From the NCBI GenBank assembly GCA_006503535.1, contig QYRS01000002.1:4216001-4280000 (forward strand): a DNA stretch of 64,000 bases, in the 5' to 3' direction. The position numbers and the translations under genes are program-made. Under the pieces are notes generated by a model. It saw nothing but the letters and a program-made list of their open reading frames with translations. It was not told the origin of the DNA and did no database searches. The stretch is from Arthrinium phaeospermum (taxonomy: Eukaryota; Ascomycota; Sordariomycetes; Amphisphaeriales; Apiosporaceae). Shown one piece after another: positions 45,691-55,399 of the stretch. Numbering within the stretch: the first letter of the stretch is position 1; the number at the start of each line of letters is the position of its first letter.

Positions 45691-46820
45691 CTACTGCTGT
45701 TTCCGCCCGCCATCAATCACGAGATTACTACCCGTCATGAAGGAGCTGGCCTTGCTCGAGAGGAAGAGCACCGCGCTCTTGAACTCCGAAATATCGGCCA
45801 GCCGTCCCATCACGTTCTCCCTTGCCCAATGATCCTTCAAATACGGCTCCTTCTCGAACGCCGTCTGGCCCATCAGGATGTTCCCGGGGCTGAGGCAGTT
45901 CACCCGAATGCCGCCGCCGCCGCCGGGGTGGATCGGGCTCCATCTCGTCGCCAGGTCGCGGGCCAGCTGGACGAGCGCCGCGTTGGGCGAGCCGAGCACC
46001 GCCGCCAGCGGGGCCTTGCTCGCCACCATGCTGGACAGGTGGGCGACGAGGACGATGGTGCCGCGGGTCTGGCGCGTCATCATCTCCTGGGCCGCCGCCG
46101 TGCAGGCCTGCACCACGCCCGTGAAGTCGACCGTCAGGCGGGCCTTGTACGGCGTGTGAAGATCGAGTTCCTCGTACGCCGCCGCGGCCACCAGCCCGTC
46201 GAGGCGCCCGCTCTCCTCCGCGATGGCTTTGATCAGCTGTTGGAGCTGGTCGGGCTCCGAGGGGTCATGAGGCCGGTAGTGAAGCGAGCCGCCCCCTTCG
46301 GGGACCACGCGCTCTTGGGCGTGACGCCATTCCTTCCTCACCGGCTCCGGAGTTTGACCTATGCAATAGACTGCGAAAAATAGATGTCAGCCGCTTTTGG
46401 ATACGGGTCTTCCGTTTGAAAATGATGTTGATGTTCGACCTAGTAGTGCTAGAGGGCTCCCGGTGGACTAGTAAACTGACCTTTGCCCCCAGCCTCGACC
46501 AGAGCTTCAGCTAATCCCAATCCCAAGCCATGGGCGCCCCCGGTGACGACGAATACCTTCCCGGTAAGCTCGAAGTCCGCAAAGTGTCCGGCGCCTATGT
46601 CCTCGCGACCGACTGAATTTGCTTCGCCTTGCTTGACCTTTTCCTTTTTGCTGGTCTTAGGGCTGGCCGCCTTCTTGATGTTGAGGATGGGCGCCGCATG
46701 AAATGTTCTCTTGATTGCTACCTGGAAGCTGTTGGGCCTAACCCCACACGAGGACGAGGCTCGGAGCAGAGTGGGCTGAGGGGCAGGAAGCCTACGAGCT
46801 AACGCACGACAAAGGGACAT
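45691..46820 (-). CDS. Short-chain dehydrogenase/reductase lacking the YxxxK pair
   Basis: CDS is complement(join(45691..46370,46481..46820)), 339 aa, with a 110-bp intron (GTCAGT...CAG). The N-terminal 60 residues are basic and Arg/Ser/Ala-rich with 'TFHAAPIL', like a mitochondrial presequence. The Rossmann NAD(P) motif is 'VVTGGAHGLGLGLAEALVEA'. The overall sequence fits fungal sorbitol/arabinitol-type SDRs ('GIRVNCLSPGNILM', 'SSFMTGSNLVIDGG'). The segment that normally reads SPYNASKAA-x-x-QLAR reads 'GSPNAALVQLARDLATRW': the catalytic Tyr and Lys are missing, as if four residues had been deleted in frame. A Ser-Ser pair at the expected Ser position remains. It is therefore probably not a standard dehydrogenase; a non-catalytic or altered function is possible. 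Substrate unknown. Confidence 0.85.
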
Positions 46821-47719
46821 CTTCGGCTTTCTGTAGAATGGACGAGGTGATACCTGACTTTGAATTGATAGCGGTTAAAGTTAGTACGGAAAGACCGAAA
46901 AGCCGGCGGTGGAGACGACAAAGCGGTCCGTGTTCATGGATTTTGTTGCTGCGAAGATGCAAAAAACCGGCCAAGGGTTTTCTCTAAGCGAGTTTCACCT
47001 TTCCAACGCTGCAATTGTGCACAGTAATTACGACGTCTTGTCATCAACGACTAGAAAGTGAATATCAAAAGAGATAATGATCTGTTGCGACTACGTCACA
47101 CCTACAAGAGACGAGAGCCGGCTGTAAAGTATTGTATCTAGGTACACGCTTCCCAGTCGAGCGGAACGCCTTGTTACCGATCTGCCATAACCCCACCCCC
47201 GCTGATTGTTGTGGGCGTTTTACACCCACTATAAACGGTTGGTACTTATATCGGACCAATATTGTTTCTTCTGAAATTGTAGCTTCGCTTATAGGGCGAT
47301 GTTGATCGTTTCGCGGATTCTCATAACCACCGCTCATATATGCTCTTCAATCCCACTGATGGCTGCACGTAAACATAGCTGCTATGCGCTATGTCCCACT
47401 CGCCCATGCGAAGGGATCTTCCAGTGCGGCAGCTACGCACTCAGACGTACTGTGGCTGTGGGTTGGAAGGGGTCCTTCAGTGGTGTAAAGTGTCAAAAGA
47501 TGGTTTGGAGGCTCTGTAGCTCTCGCGGTCCAAGAGGTGTTGAGTTGGGGAGACGAGTAGCTGTACGGATACCTGACGGTCGTCTACAAGCTGCTCTCCA
47601 TGTGCTGATAGCCCTTTGGTCCAACTGGGCACGATTGACCAACCTCTTCAGGTCCAGCACTCCGGTTCATTTTGAAAAGCGTATGTTACTTCCGATAATC
47701 CTCTTGGAGCCTTCAATCA
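46821..47719. other. Intergenic region
   Basis: SDR promoter and HET gene 3' flank. No gene was recognised. Confidence 0.5.
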
Positions 47720-49822
47720 TCAGATTAAGGTGATGGTTTGTTCGGTCAGTTGAGGCGACCACGGTGGTCCAATATCAATGTCGGTATAATCCCCATCGAG
47801 CATTTTCAGAGCTATCCGTCGATATCGCTGACCTCCGACACGGACAAGGGCAAGTGCTTGGCACCTGCGCAAATGATGGTGCAAGTTCAGTAGAAAGAAG
47901 TGTATTTCATGTTCATGATCAGCTGGGAAAGGCTCATTGTCATCCCATTTTACCCCTGTCAATGGGGGACCAAATTGTTTGCTGCAGATGAAAAAGCCCT
48001 CGGGCATGACCTCCTTTGCTCCCAGCAATAGGCCGCGCAAGTCGACTCCGCGTTGATCATCGGATATGGACAACACCTTTGCGAGAGGTTTGCAAGACTC
48101 GCCTGCGCATATACTTGCGGGAGAGTTGGTGGATGCCCATGACCATGATGGAGCGCGGCTGGAGCGGTCTCCGAGATTATCCGCACTCATGTTGTACCAT
48201 GCCAATTCTTCGACAAAGCGACTTTGCCAAATTCCAAATATGCATTTATCGCTCCATCGGACTGCTAATTCTTCGATCACTCCCGTGATGGCGTTCAATC
48301 TGTCGTCTGGGTCACCCATCTCCCGGCCTGTATAGTTCCATAAAAGTCTTTCCCATATTTCCTCTCTCCCTGACTCTTCAGTTGACCCTGCCATTGGCCT
48401 TCGCCCTGGCCTTGGTTGGGTTTCGTCGGTCCTGTCGTGAGAACCGCTGCTGATGTCACTTGATATCCCAAATGACTCCAGCGCATCGTGTTGTGGATAT
48501 CGGACTGCCCCATTGGAGACAGAGGCAAGTTTTGAGCAGCGACACTGCCACAAAAGTTCCTTGTCCGTGTAATACAGGTGTCTGCTAGCTAGGAAGTATT
48601 CCTGAAAGCACCAGGAACGGTTGGACAACGGCATTGAAGTAAATTGGAATTCCTCAATGGGGCAGATTGCTACCTGACCGGAAGTGCCATCCGGCACAGT
48701 CAGAAAGACTTCACAGTTAGGAGTTTCCTCTACGCCACCTCCCAGGAACCCTTCGGATGCTGATTTCGCTGCAGCGGCCATGATAGTCGCTGTGGCATTC
48801 TTGAAAACCTGGCCCATCCTGGCGATTTCTCGCCTCTTGTCGTCAGGACTGTCTTGCAAGATGCACAGCGCATCAATCCACAGAAACCGGATGCCCAGGC
48901 TGCGCGTAACCTGGACGGCATCGCTCAAGGTCAAAGGAAGCTCCAACATCGAAAAACCTCTTTTTATCGTATCAAGGCTCTTGGTGGTCGTGACAAACGG
49001 CTGCTCGCCACCCCAGCAGTAGCTTAGCGCGAGGTACTCGCCCCGTTCGTTTTCACCGGGTTCATGAAGTCGTATCGATGGGTTGTCGCTGATAGATCCG
49101 ACATCCAGGACCCTTGTCGGCAGGCATGGATGCTCATCACGAATCCCACACTCGGGGTGATGCTCCTGGCATTCTTTCAACCAGACTTTAGCTGCAATTG
49201 TGGTTCGTTCGCTGCTCTTGCCAACCATGGGCCTGCCGTGAAATTGCCCGCTCAAGGGATCGTCTTTCTCAAGTTATTAGTATCGCTGCAGAAAAGAAGG
49301 CCCTGGGATGAAAGATAAAGTGAGATCAGCCACCGCGGCGAGCTGTTCACCCAAAGTATAAGATTTCAACTTGCCTTCACGCGTCAAGCAAGCTAGCTCA
49401 AGTACGGGCTCCATGGTATCGAAAGAAGAATAGTCCGCCAGAGTAAATGCCTCTAGAGTATCAACAGGCGTTGGTATACTTCTCGTGTTTCCCGTATTGG
49501 CTCCATCGCTAGCGAGCGTGTGCATTTCCCATTGGATGCAATCGACGTACCCACCGTAAAGCCGGAAATGGAGAGGCTTGTCACAACAATCTGCAAAACA
49601 CTCCTCGTCGAGCGACTCGATCATCAAACGGCACAGTTTACATCCCTCAATAGCGCTGCTGCGGAAGGCCTTCACGGATCTGTGCTTATATCCATCCTGG
49701 CCACAGAGGGTTTTGAACCCCGCGGTTGAGAACATCCTGGCACAAACAGCGCATAGCTGAGTATCGCGGTCGGCAAGCGGCTGGATACCCGACGTACTCG
49801 ACTCGTGAGGGTTATGCTGCAT
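47720..49822 (-). CDS. HET-domain (heterokaryon incompatibility) protein
   Basis: CDS is complement(join(47720..49263,49351..49822)), 671 aa; an upstream in-frame ATG at 49918 would add 32 residues. The 87-bp intron has a GTGAAC donor, an ACTAATAAC branch site and an AAG acceptor, joining 'GKLKSYTL' to 'DDPLSGQFHGRPMVG'. The N-terminal part has paired cysteines ('LCAVCARMF', 'GCKLCRLMIESL') typical of the leader before fungal HET domains. The HET domain holds its three blocks: 'EYLALSYCWGG', 'SLGIRFLWIDALCILQDSPD' and 'RSWCFQEYFLASRHLYYTDK' (variant of the usual W-x-x-Q-E). HET proteins trigger regulated cell death on non-self recognition after hyphal fusion; a direct role for this copy is inference. 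The frame is intact throughout. Confidence 0.92.
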
Positions 49823-50708
49823 TCTAAGAGGTATCCTGCATACTGGATTGTTTAGACGATGGGGTTTTGAATGTGAGCGATACGAGACAAAGAGGGTGCG
49901 GATCAACCAAAATTGCATGGCTGAGGTCACACGGCCTGCAAGTTCCAACAACTAATAATTGTAATAGCCCCCAGCCTCGATGACATCAGGCTCTCAATGG
50001 AACCATGTGGAATCCATCCAGCTATTTGATAGGGCGCTTCACCAGGCCTACTGCACCAAACCCTTGGAGGCCTCTCATCTTAATTCTGCCAGCCATACAA
50101 ACATTCGGAGCCTGCACCGCAGAGATCAGCTGGACAGTCTCAACGGAGTGCATTACAATCTGCTCGTCCTCAATGTGGTTCTACAGATAGTGAAGCATCG
50201 CTCTTGTCGAATAGGCGACGCTACTGCCTTGCTATCCGCAACTCTTGGAGCCAATATCAGTACAATCCTACGCCATCCAGGGATTCCGTAACCGTTGCTG
50301 TTACTAACGCCGACAACGTCTCAGGCGGTACCGCTTGGCCGACACATAAGTGACCCGTTGAAACAACGTCATTTCTAACAACAACTAGTCCATTTCACGC
50401 ATGTATAAGGTGTCAGTAATTGTGGCGAGGTGATACTGCACGCTGCGTTTTTATTGATGCACATACATAAGCATGGTAACTTTGTAATTCCACCCCCTGA
50501 ATATCCGCTCGTGCCACGGAGGACACGATCAGATGCTCTTGTCGCCGATGAGTATCCTCAACTTCAACCATATCATAACAGCTGGTCAGGCGCCTGAAAT
50601 CTTGCGTCCGGATCTTATTCCCAAGACAACAAGACTATATACAGCTTAGAGAGAAACTTTTTCTGTTTTCTGCTTTCAGGCAAGTGTCCCGTACAGTCTT
50701 TCCCATCT
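49823..50708. other. Intergenic region
   Basis: HET gene promoter (and possibly its first coding bases up to 49918) and the 3' flank of the next gene. Nothing else was seen. Confidence 0.45.
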
Positions 50709-51497
50709 CTAGATGACCCCCAGCTCGCCCAGGAGATACTGAGAGTAGAACCCCGTCCACCACTCGACCCAATACGCCGCCCAGAACCAAATCTCGATCC
50801 AGTACAGCAAAAGATCCGCACCCGGCACGTAGCCGAACCCGACCGTGCGCACCACCAAGACGGAGCACACCGCAATGAACCCGAAGATGACGGGCTCGTG
50901 CCCGCGGAACGGCTGGTCGTAGGCCTTGCGGCGCAGGACCGCGTGCTCGTTGCCGAGGTAGATCTGGTACCCGACGCTGACGAGCTTGAGCAGGATGAAG
51001 GCGGGCAGGGCACAGCTGGTGCAGCTCTCGGCCCGGAGGAAGTGCTGCGTCAGGTAGTAGAGAAAGTAGAGGCTGGTGAAGACGAAGACGGCGACGGCGA
51101 GGAGCTCCTGGCTCTTGGCGGGCTTGGGGCTGCGCCATTGGGGGCCCCAGTAGCGGACGAGGGAGGCGAAGTAGCTATTGCTGGGCGTGTCGTTGTTTCG
51201 GCTGTTGAGGATCTTGTCGTTGTTGGGGTTCGCGGGGCTTGTTGCGGCAGGCTGGGGGCTAGGAGGAGTCGTGGGGGAAGCCATCTTGGGGGCGGAGTAG
51301 GAGGAGGTAGTAGCGGGCTTGGAGGCTGATCTCCCGTGGAACATCCTGGGAGCCGGGTTGGTTGTGCCGTTGTGGTGGTATATGGACGGTATGGTATCTG
51401 GCGTGGTATTCATCTCGGGCGGTTGGCACAGAAGAGGGAGGAAAGGGGTGGACATAAGGGAGAGTTTGGCATTCGCTGGAAGGGATTCTTCGCACAT
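50709..51497 (-). CDS. Multi-pass membrane protein of unknown function
   Basis: A single-exon frame ending at 50709. The longest ATG start is 51497 (262 aa); ATGs at 51455 and 51413 ('MNTTPDTIPS') are also plausible. The first 100 or so residues are Pro/Ser/Thr-rich and disordered. After 'SYFASLVRYWGPQWRSPKPA' come four hydrophobic segments: 'LLAVAVFVFTSLYFLYYLT', 'CALPAFILLKLVSVGYQIYL', 'VIFGFIAVCSVLVVRTVGFG' and a Trp/Tyr-rich last one 'LLLYWIEIWFWAAYWVEWW'. No transporter, enzyme or receptor signature was recognised. It is likely endomembrane or plasma membrane. The strong hydrophobic pattern with a clean frame supports a real gene. Confidence 0.7.
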   Translation of the reverse strand: MCEESLPANAKLSLMSTPFLPLLCQPPEMNTTPDTIPSIYHHNGTTNPAPRMFHGRSASKPATTSSYSAPKMASPTTPPSPQPAATSPANPNNDKILNSRNNDTPSNSYFASLVRYWGPQWRSPKPAKSQELLAVAVFVFTSLYFLYYLTQHFLRAESCTSCALPAFILLKLVSVGYQIYLGNEHAVLRRKAYDQPFRGHEPVIFGFIAVCSVLVVRTVGFGYVPGADLLLYWIEIWFWAAYWVEWWTGFYSQYLLGELGVI

Positions 51498-51962
51498 GTA
51501 TTTATCCAACCCATCTGCATCTAGCCATTACGTGTTTGTTTTGGCTAGACCTGTTTTGAGGCAATATCCTCTTGACTAATCTGCTCGTTGCGTCCCTTAT
51601 TTGGAACCGGTGAACTTGGCGCTCCATTTAAGAGGGGAGATGCCAAACACTCTCTGCCTGGTACTGCCGCAGGCCCTCCCAACCTTCTTTTAACAGACTG
51701 CCCCCCAACGGTGCCATTGCTCAAGGTTTGGAGAAACTTATTGACGCACCGTCCATCCCGGCGACAGCCCTTCCTGGTGGAAACAAAAGACTCACAAAGA
51801 GCAGATTCCCCTCAGAAAATACAAACTCAAAAGGAGGTAGGGTACCCACTGCCTCTTGATAGGAAACGGTAGTTACCAAGATACAATTGATACATATCAC
51901 TGACCGAACCCATCCCGCCGCTTTCAAAGGTACATCCATCCATCCACCTACGTAGTATTACT
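51498..51962. other. Intergenic region
   Basis: Short gap of 465 bp between two minus-strand genes, holding the promoter of the membrane protein gene and the 3' flank of the next. Nothing else was seen. Confidence 0.5.
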
Positions 51963-53915
51963 TCACGACCCCGCCGCCGCCGCCGGAACCCTCAGACGCG
52001 TGGCCTTGGGGGTAAACAGCTCATACTCCACATCCAAGACCTCGTCCTCCTCCTCCTCCTCCTTCGCGACCACCTCGTCCTCGGCGTCGTCTCCGTCGCG
52101 GTGCGCCTTGATACGCACCCGGAACTGCATATTCAGCTGCCCCACGGCCCCGGTCGACCGGCGCCACGGCCGCGCCAGGTCGGACGCATTGATCGCATGC
52201 GTGATGAGCTCCATCTGCGACCCCATGGCCGCCACCCCGACGTCGCGCATCAGCGGCAGCAGCGCGCCGGCCCCGCCCATGTCGCGGGCCTGCAGGTTGA
52301 GGTACTGCACCTGCAGCGGAAAGCGATGGCGCGCCTGTGCTTCCCGCGCCACACAATCCTCCCACACCCGGCGTGTTTGGGGGGTGAGGCGGGCGCCCCA
52401 GGTGCTGGCCAGGGAGACCCAGGACCGCCGCCCGCTGTCGCGGACAATGTACCGGAACAAGCAGGCGGAGCGGTGCCCCGCCATCCAGAGGGTGAGGCAC
52501 TGCAACTTGGGCATCGCCGTGACCGCCTCCGCCGCCGCCTGGAAGAGCAGGTCCATGTCGCCGTTCAGGTCGCCGACCGGGGACAGGACGTCCGAGGTCA
52601 GGCACAATTGCAGCAAGTCGTCCCAGCGGGGCCGCCACGGAAAAATGCGATCCTCGACCGCCACGCCCGGCCAGAAGCTGTTGAAGAAGCCCAAGGCCTC
52701 GACCAGGAAGGACAGGTGCGCCGTCTTCCAGCGCTGCGAAGTCTCCGCCAGCAGCGCGCCGACGCCGACGTTGCCGACGAAGGCGTCCTGGGGCTTCTCG
52801 GTCAGGGGCAGGCGCAGGAGGCCGCGGAGGTCCTCGAAGTCCTCGTAGAGGGAGACCTGGTCCAGCCGCGGGCACCGGCCGAGGATCTGGATGAGGTGGC
52901 CGTAGTGCTCCAGCTGCCTCTCGGGGTCGTCGGGCCAGATCGAGGAGGGGAGGGCGCCCCAGGGCTCGTACCGGAAGCGCCGCAGGTTCGGGAGCGCCGC
53001 GAGGACGAGGTCGAGGCAGCCGACGGCCTCGAAGCGCCGGTAGAACTGGCGGCGGATCAGGAACGAGCTCACGATCGGCACGGCCGGCAGCGACGCAGGC
53101 GGCGCGTTCCTCGCGTCGTCGTCGAGTTGGATCTTCAGGCCGCCGCCCAGGACGCGCAGGCACTCCCCCCTGGTCGCCGGAAAGGTCCGCCGCCCCGTAT
53201 CCCATCCGTGCCATAGATCGTCGTAGTCGGCCGCGTTGACCCGGGCCATGGGCCGCCGTCCGCTCTGGCAGCCGTTGGCGCGGTATTTTAGGGCCTTGAA
53301 GCTGTGGGCCCAGTCGCTGCGGGCGTACGCGCTCAGCTCCAGCTCGAGCGGCCAGCGGCGCTCGACGCGCATCATCTCGCGGTCCCCGCACCAGCCCGCC
53401 AGGATGAGGAAGAGCTTGCGCACCGCCGCGGCGAAGATCTCGTTGTTGTCCGCCTGTTCCTGCTTGCTTTCGGGCATCTGGCAGCGCGGGCACTCGTACT
53501 GCAGCAGGGCCACCCTCAGGTGGATCCAGCGCAGGTGGCCGAGGCGCTGGGGCTGCCGCGCGATGTAGTGCTGGAACCGGTCCAGGTCGATCTGGTGCAG
53601 GGTCAGGGAGCGGAAGGTGATGGTCTCGAAGTGCCACTGCCATTCCCGGCAGACGCTGGCGTAGGGGGCGAGGCGGGGGTGCGGCTTCCTCTGCCGGATG
53701 TTTGCGCCCCATTCGACGCCGAAACGCGTCGAGCAGATGTTTTGCAGGATCATGGTCCGGAGCTCGGACGGGAGCCTTGCCCACCCCTTCGGCTTCTCAG
53801 TTGGGACGGCGGCGGCGGCGGCGGCATCCTGCAGGCGAAGATTCTGTAGGCGCGACGCGCAATCGGTTGCTTGGTCATGAACACTTGGTTCATGGCTCTG
53901 TTGTGTATTATCCAT
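51963..53915 (-). CDS. Large F-box-like fungal protein (DUF6546-type)
   Basis: A single-exon gene of 650 aa from ATG 53915 ('MDNTQQSHEPSVHDQA'). Residues about 45-100 are F-box-like: 'GWARLPSELRTMILQNICST' followed by 'LAPYASVCREWQWHFETITF'. The rest is a long Leu/Trp-rich region in the style of fungal F-box proteins with a conserved C-terminal part ('LPNLRRFRYEPWGAL', 'PKLQCLTLWMAG', 'VEYELFTPKATRLRVPA'), which I associate with the DUF6546 family. An acidic Glu run precedes the end. GC is high and many long overlapping frames occur on both strands, but only this one has coherent domains. Function is probably substrate choice in an SCF complex; the target is unknown. Confidence 0.82.
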   Translation of the reverse strand: MDNTQQSHEPSVHDQATDCASRLQNLRLQDAAAAAAVPTEKPKGWARLPSELRTMILQNICSTRFGVEWGANIRQRKPHPRLAPYASVCREWQWHFETITFRSLTLHQIDLDRFQHYIARQPQRLGHLRWIHLRVALLQYECPRCQMPESKQEQADNNEIFAAAVRKLFLILAGWCGDREMMRVERRWPLELELSAYARSDWAHSFKALKYRANGCQSGRRPMARVNAADYDDLWHGWDTGRRTFPATRGECLRVLGGGLKIQLDDDARNAPPASLPAVPIVSSFLIRRQFYRRFEAVGCLDLVLAALPNLRRFRYEPWGALPSSIWPDDPERQLEHYGHLIQILGRCPRLDQVSLYEDFEDLRGLLRLPLTEKPQDAFVGNVGVGALLAETSQRWKTAHLSFLVEALGFFNSFWPGVAVEDRIFPWRPRWDDLLQLCLTSDVLSPVGDLNGDMDLLFQAAAEAVTAMPKLQCLTLWMAGHRSACLFRYIVRDSGRRSWVSLASTWGARLTPQTRRVWEDCVAREAQARHRFPLQVQYLNLQARDMGGAGALLPLMRDVGVAAMGSQMELITHAINASDLARPWRRSTGAVGQLNMQFRVRIKAHRDGDDAEDEVVAKEEEEEDEVLDVEYELFTPKATRLRVPAAAAGS

Positions 53916-54729
53916 CGCAGGTACTTTCAAGCATGCGAGGGGACTGGAAGAGGGTTGTCGATTCGATATCCTCCTAGGATGTAGCTACACGCGATCCTGT
54001 ATCCGCGCTCTGTATACGTTTCAGACGCGACGGCAAGTATAGTAATGATGTGAATGCGTTTGTAGGTGCATGATTTCAAGAAGTGTACTTTGCTATCGGA
54101 CTTTGTGTGAGCTGCGACGTTAGGGATCAAAGGGGAGCCAGCATTTTACTTATAGTAAGAATGAGTTTTGTATGCACGTTGGTATCGAGACAGAGATAGG
54201 CAGAATACCAAACCTTAAACCAGAAGGTTTGGGTCAAGACAGGAGTATAGAACAGGTGAACCCCCTATTCAGCATTCGCGGTACACCAGGTGGATACTTC
54301 GTATACCAGAGTTCTGCTTTTGAGTACTTAATGTAAACAAATTCTTATATGAAGCGCTGAAATACCCTGGAACTACTGTTTGTTTGATTTGGCCTGCCAA
54401 CATCGACAATAGTGGTCCTACCAGAACCTGATAAAGCCGAGTCTCGCCCAGGTTGGCAGCAATCCAGAAAGATGAGGCGACGCACGCGAGGGGCTTTGTA
54501 CAGATGGAAACAGAAGCCGGCGGCAATGGCCCACCGATCTTCAGCGAGCAGCAACACTCAAATTCTACTATACTCCGTATATAAGGTATCGCACGATCCT
54601 GTTATCCCCAGATTAACGCCCCCTTAAAGCTCTCAAACATCTATACCCATCTGCCAACAACGCCTTCAAGAACCAACATCACATCACCGCACCGCATCGC
54701 ACCCCTCTCGCGTCTTCCTTTTCTCCCCT
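53916..54729. other. Intergenic region
   Basis: Promoter of the F-box-like gene and 3' flank of the LITAF gene. It contains a TACTCCGTA element at 54571-54579. Confidence 0.5.
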
Positions 54730-55399
54730 CTAAGCATACCTTTCGTACTGAGGCGGCGCCGGCGCCCCCGCCCCCGGAGGAGGAAAAGGCGCCCCAGCCG
54801 GCTGCGGAGGGCCGTACTGCGGATACGGGCCCATGACGTACTGCTGCGGCATGGGCCCCGAGGGGAAGAAGATCTGGGCCGGCTTGCCGTAGGGCACGGC
54901 GGCGACGCGCTGCTTGCAGACGGGGCAGTAATGGTCCACGTCCTGGAACCAGCCGCCGAGGCAGGGCAGGCAGGCGAGGCAGATGCAGGCAAAGCCGAGG
55001 GCGAGCCCGGTGAGGCTGGACCAGAGTTAGTTCTGTCATTTCCTTGCCTCCTCCTCTGGCTCTGTGGCTGCAAAGCAAGAAGAGTGGCGGCCTCCGGAAC
55101 CACACTTACAGGGTCATGCTGGAGTCATTCTCGATCGTGTGGGTCAGGACGCGATGGTTGCAGAAGGGGCAGTCGACGATGGCGGGCAAGTCAGTGAGGC
55201 ACTGCAAGGGCACCGCGTACCCAGGCGCCTGCATCTGCGGCATGGAGCCATCGTTGGGGAACGGCTGCGGTGGCGGTTGCTGCTCTTTGCCTTGGTACTG
55301 GTGCTGTGGTGCTTGTTGTTGTTGTGGCTGAGCAGGGGCAATTGGCTCCGCAGGTTGTGTGGCGGAAGACGCCTGCGCGGCTCCCTCCTGCGCGGACAT
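54730..55399 (-). CDS. LITAF-domain membrane-associated zinc protein
   Basis: CDS is complement(join(54730..55015,55110..55399)), 191 aa; the 94-bp intron has a GTAAGT donor and CAG acceptor. The N-terminal 60 residues are Gln/Pro/Ala-rich. The LITAF domain spans about residues 75-130: first knuckle 'VDCPFCNHRVLTHTIEND', then a Cys-rich hydrophobic insert 'LTGLALGFACICLACLPCLG', then 'DHYCPVCKQRVA'. This CPxC...HxCPxC arrangement binds zinc and places the protein as a monotopic protein on the cytosolic face of endosomal or plasma membranes. The C-terminus is Pro/Tyr/Gly-rich ('MGPYPQYGPPQPAGAPFPPP'), with PPxY-like elements that could recruit Nedd4-type ligases. The role in membrane trafficking is inferred from the family. 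Confidence 0.88.

Noticed and set aside
52021..53784. Long alternative frames on both strands over the F-box-like gene
   Set aside because: They are low-complexity Arg/Pro/Ala shadows caused by high GC; only the 51963-53915 frame has coherent motifs.
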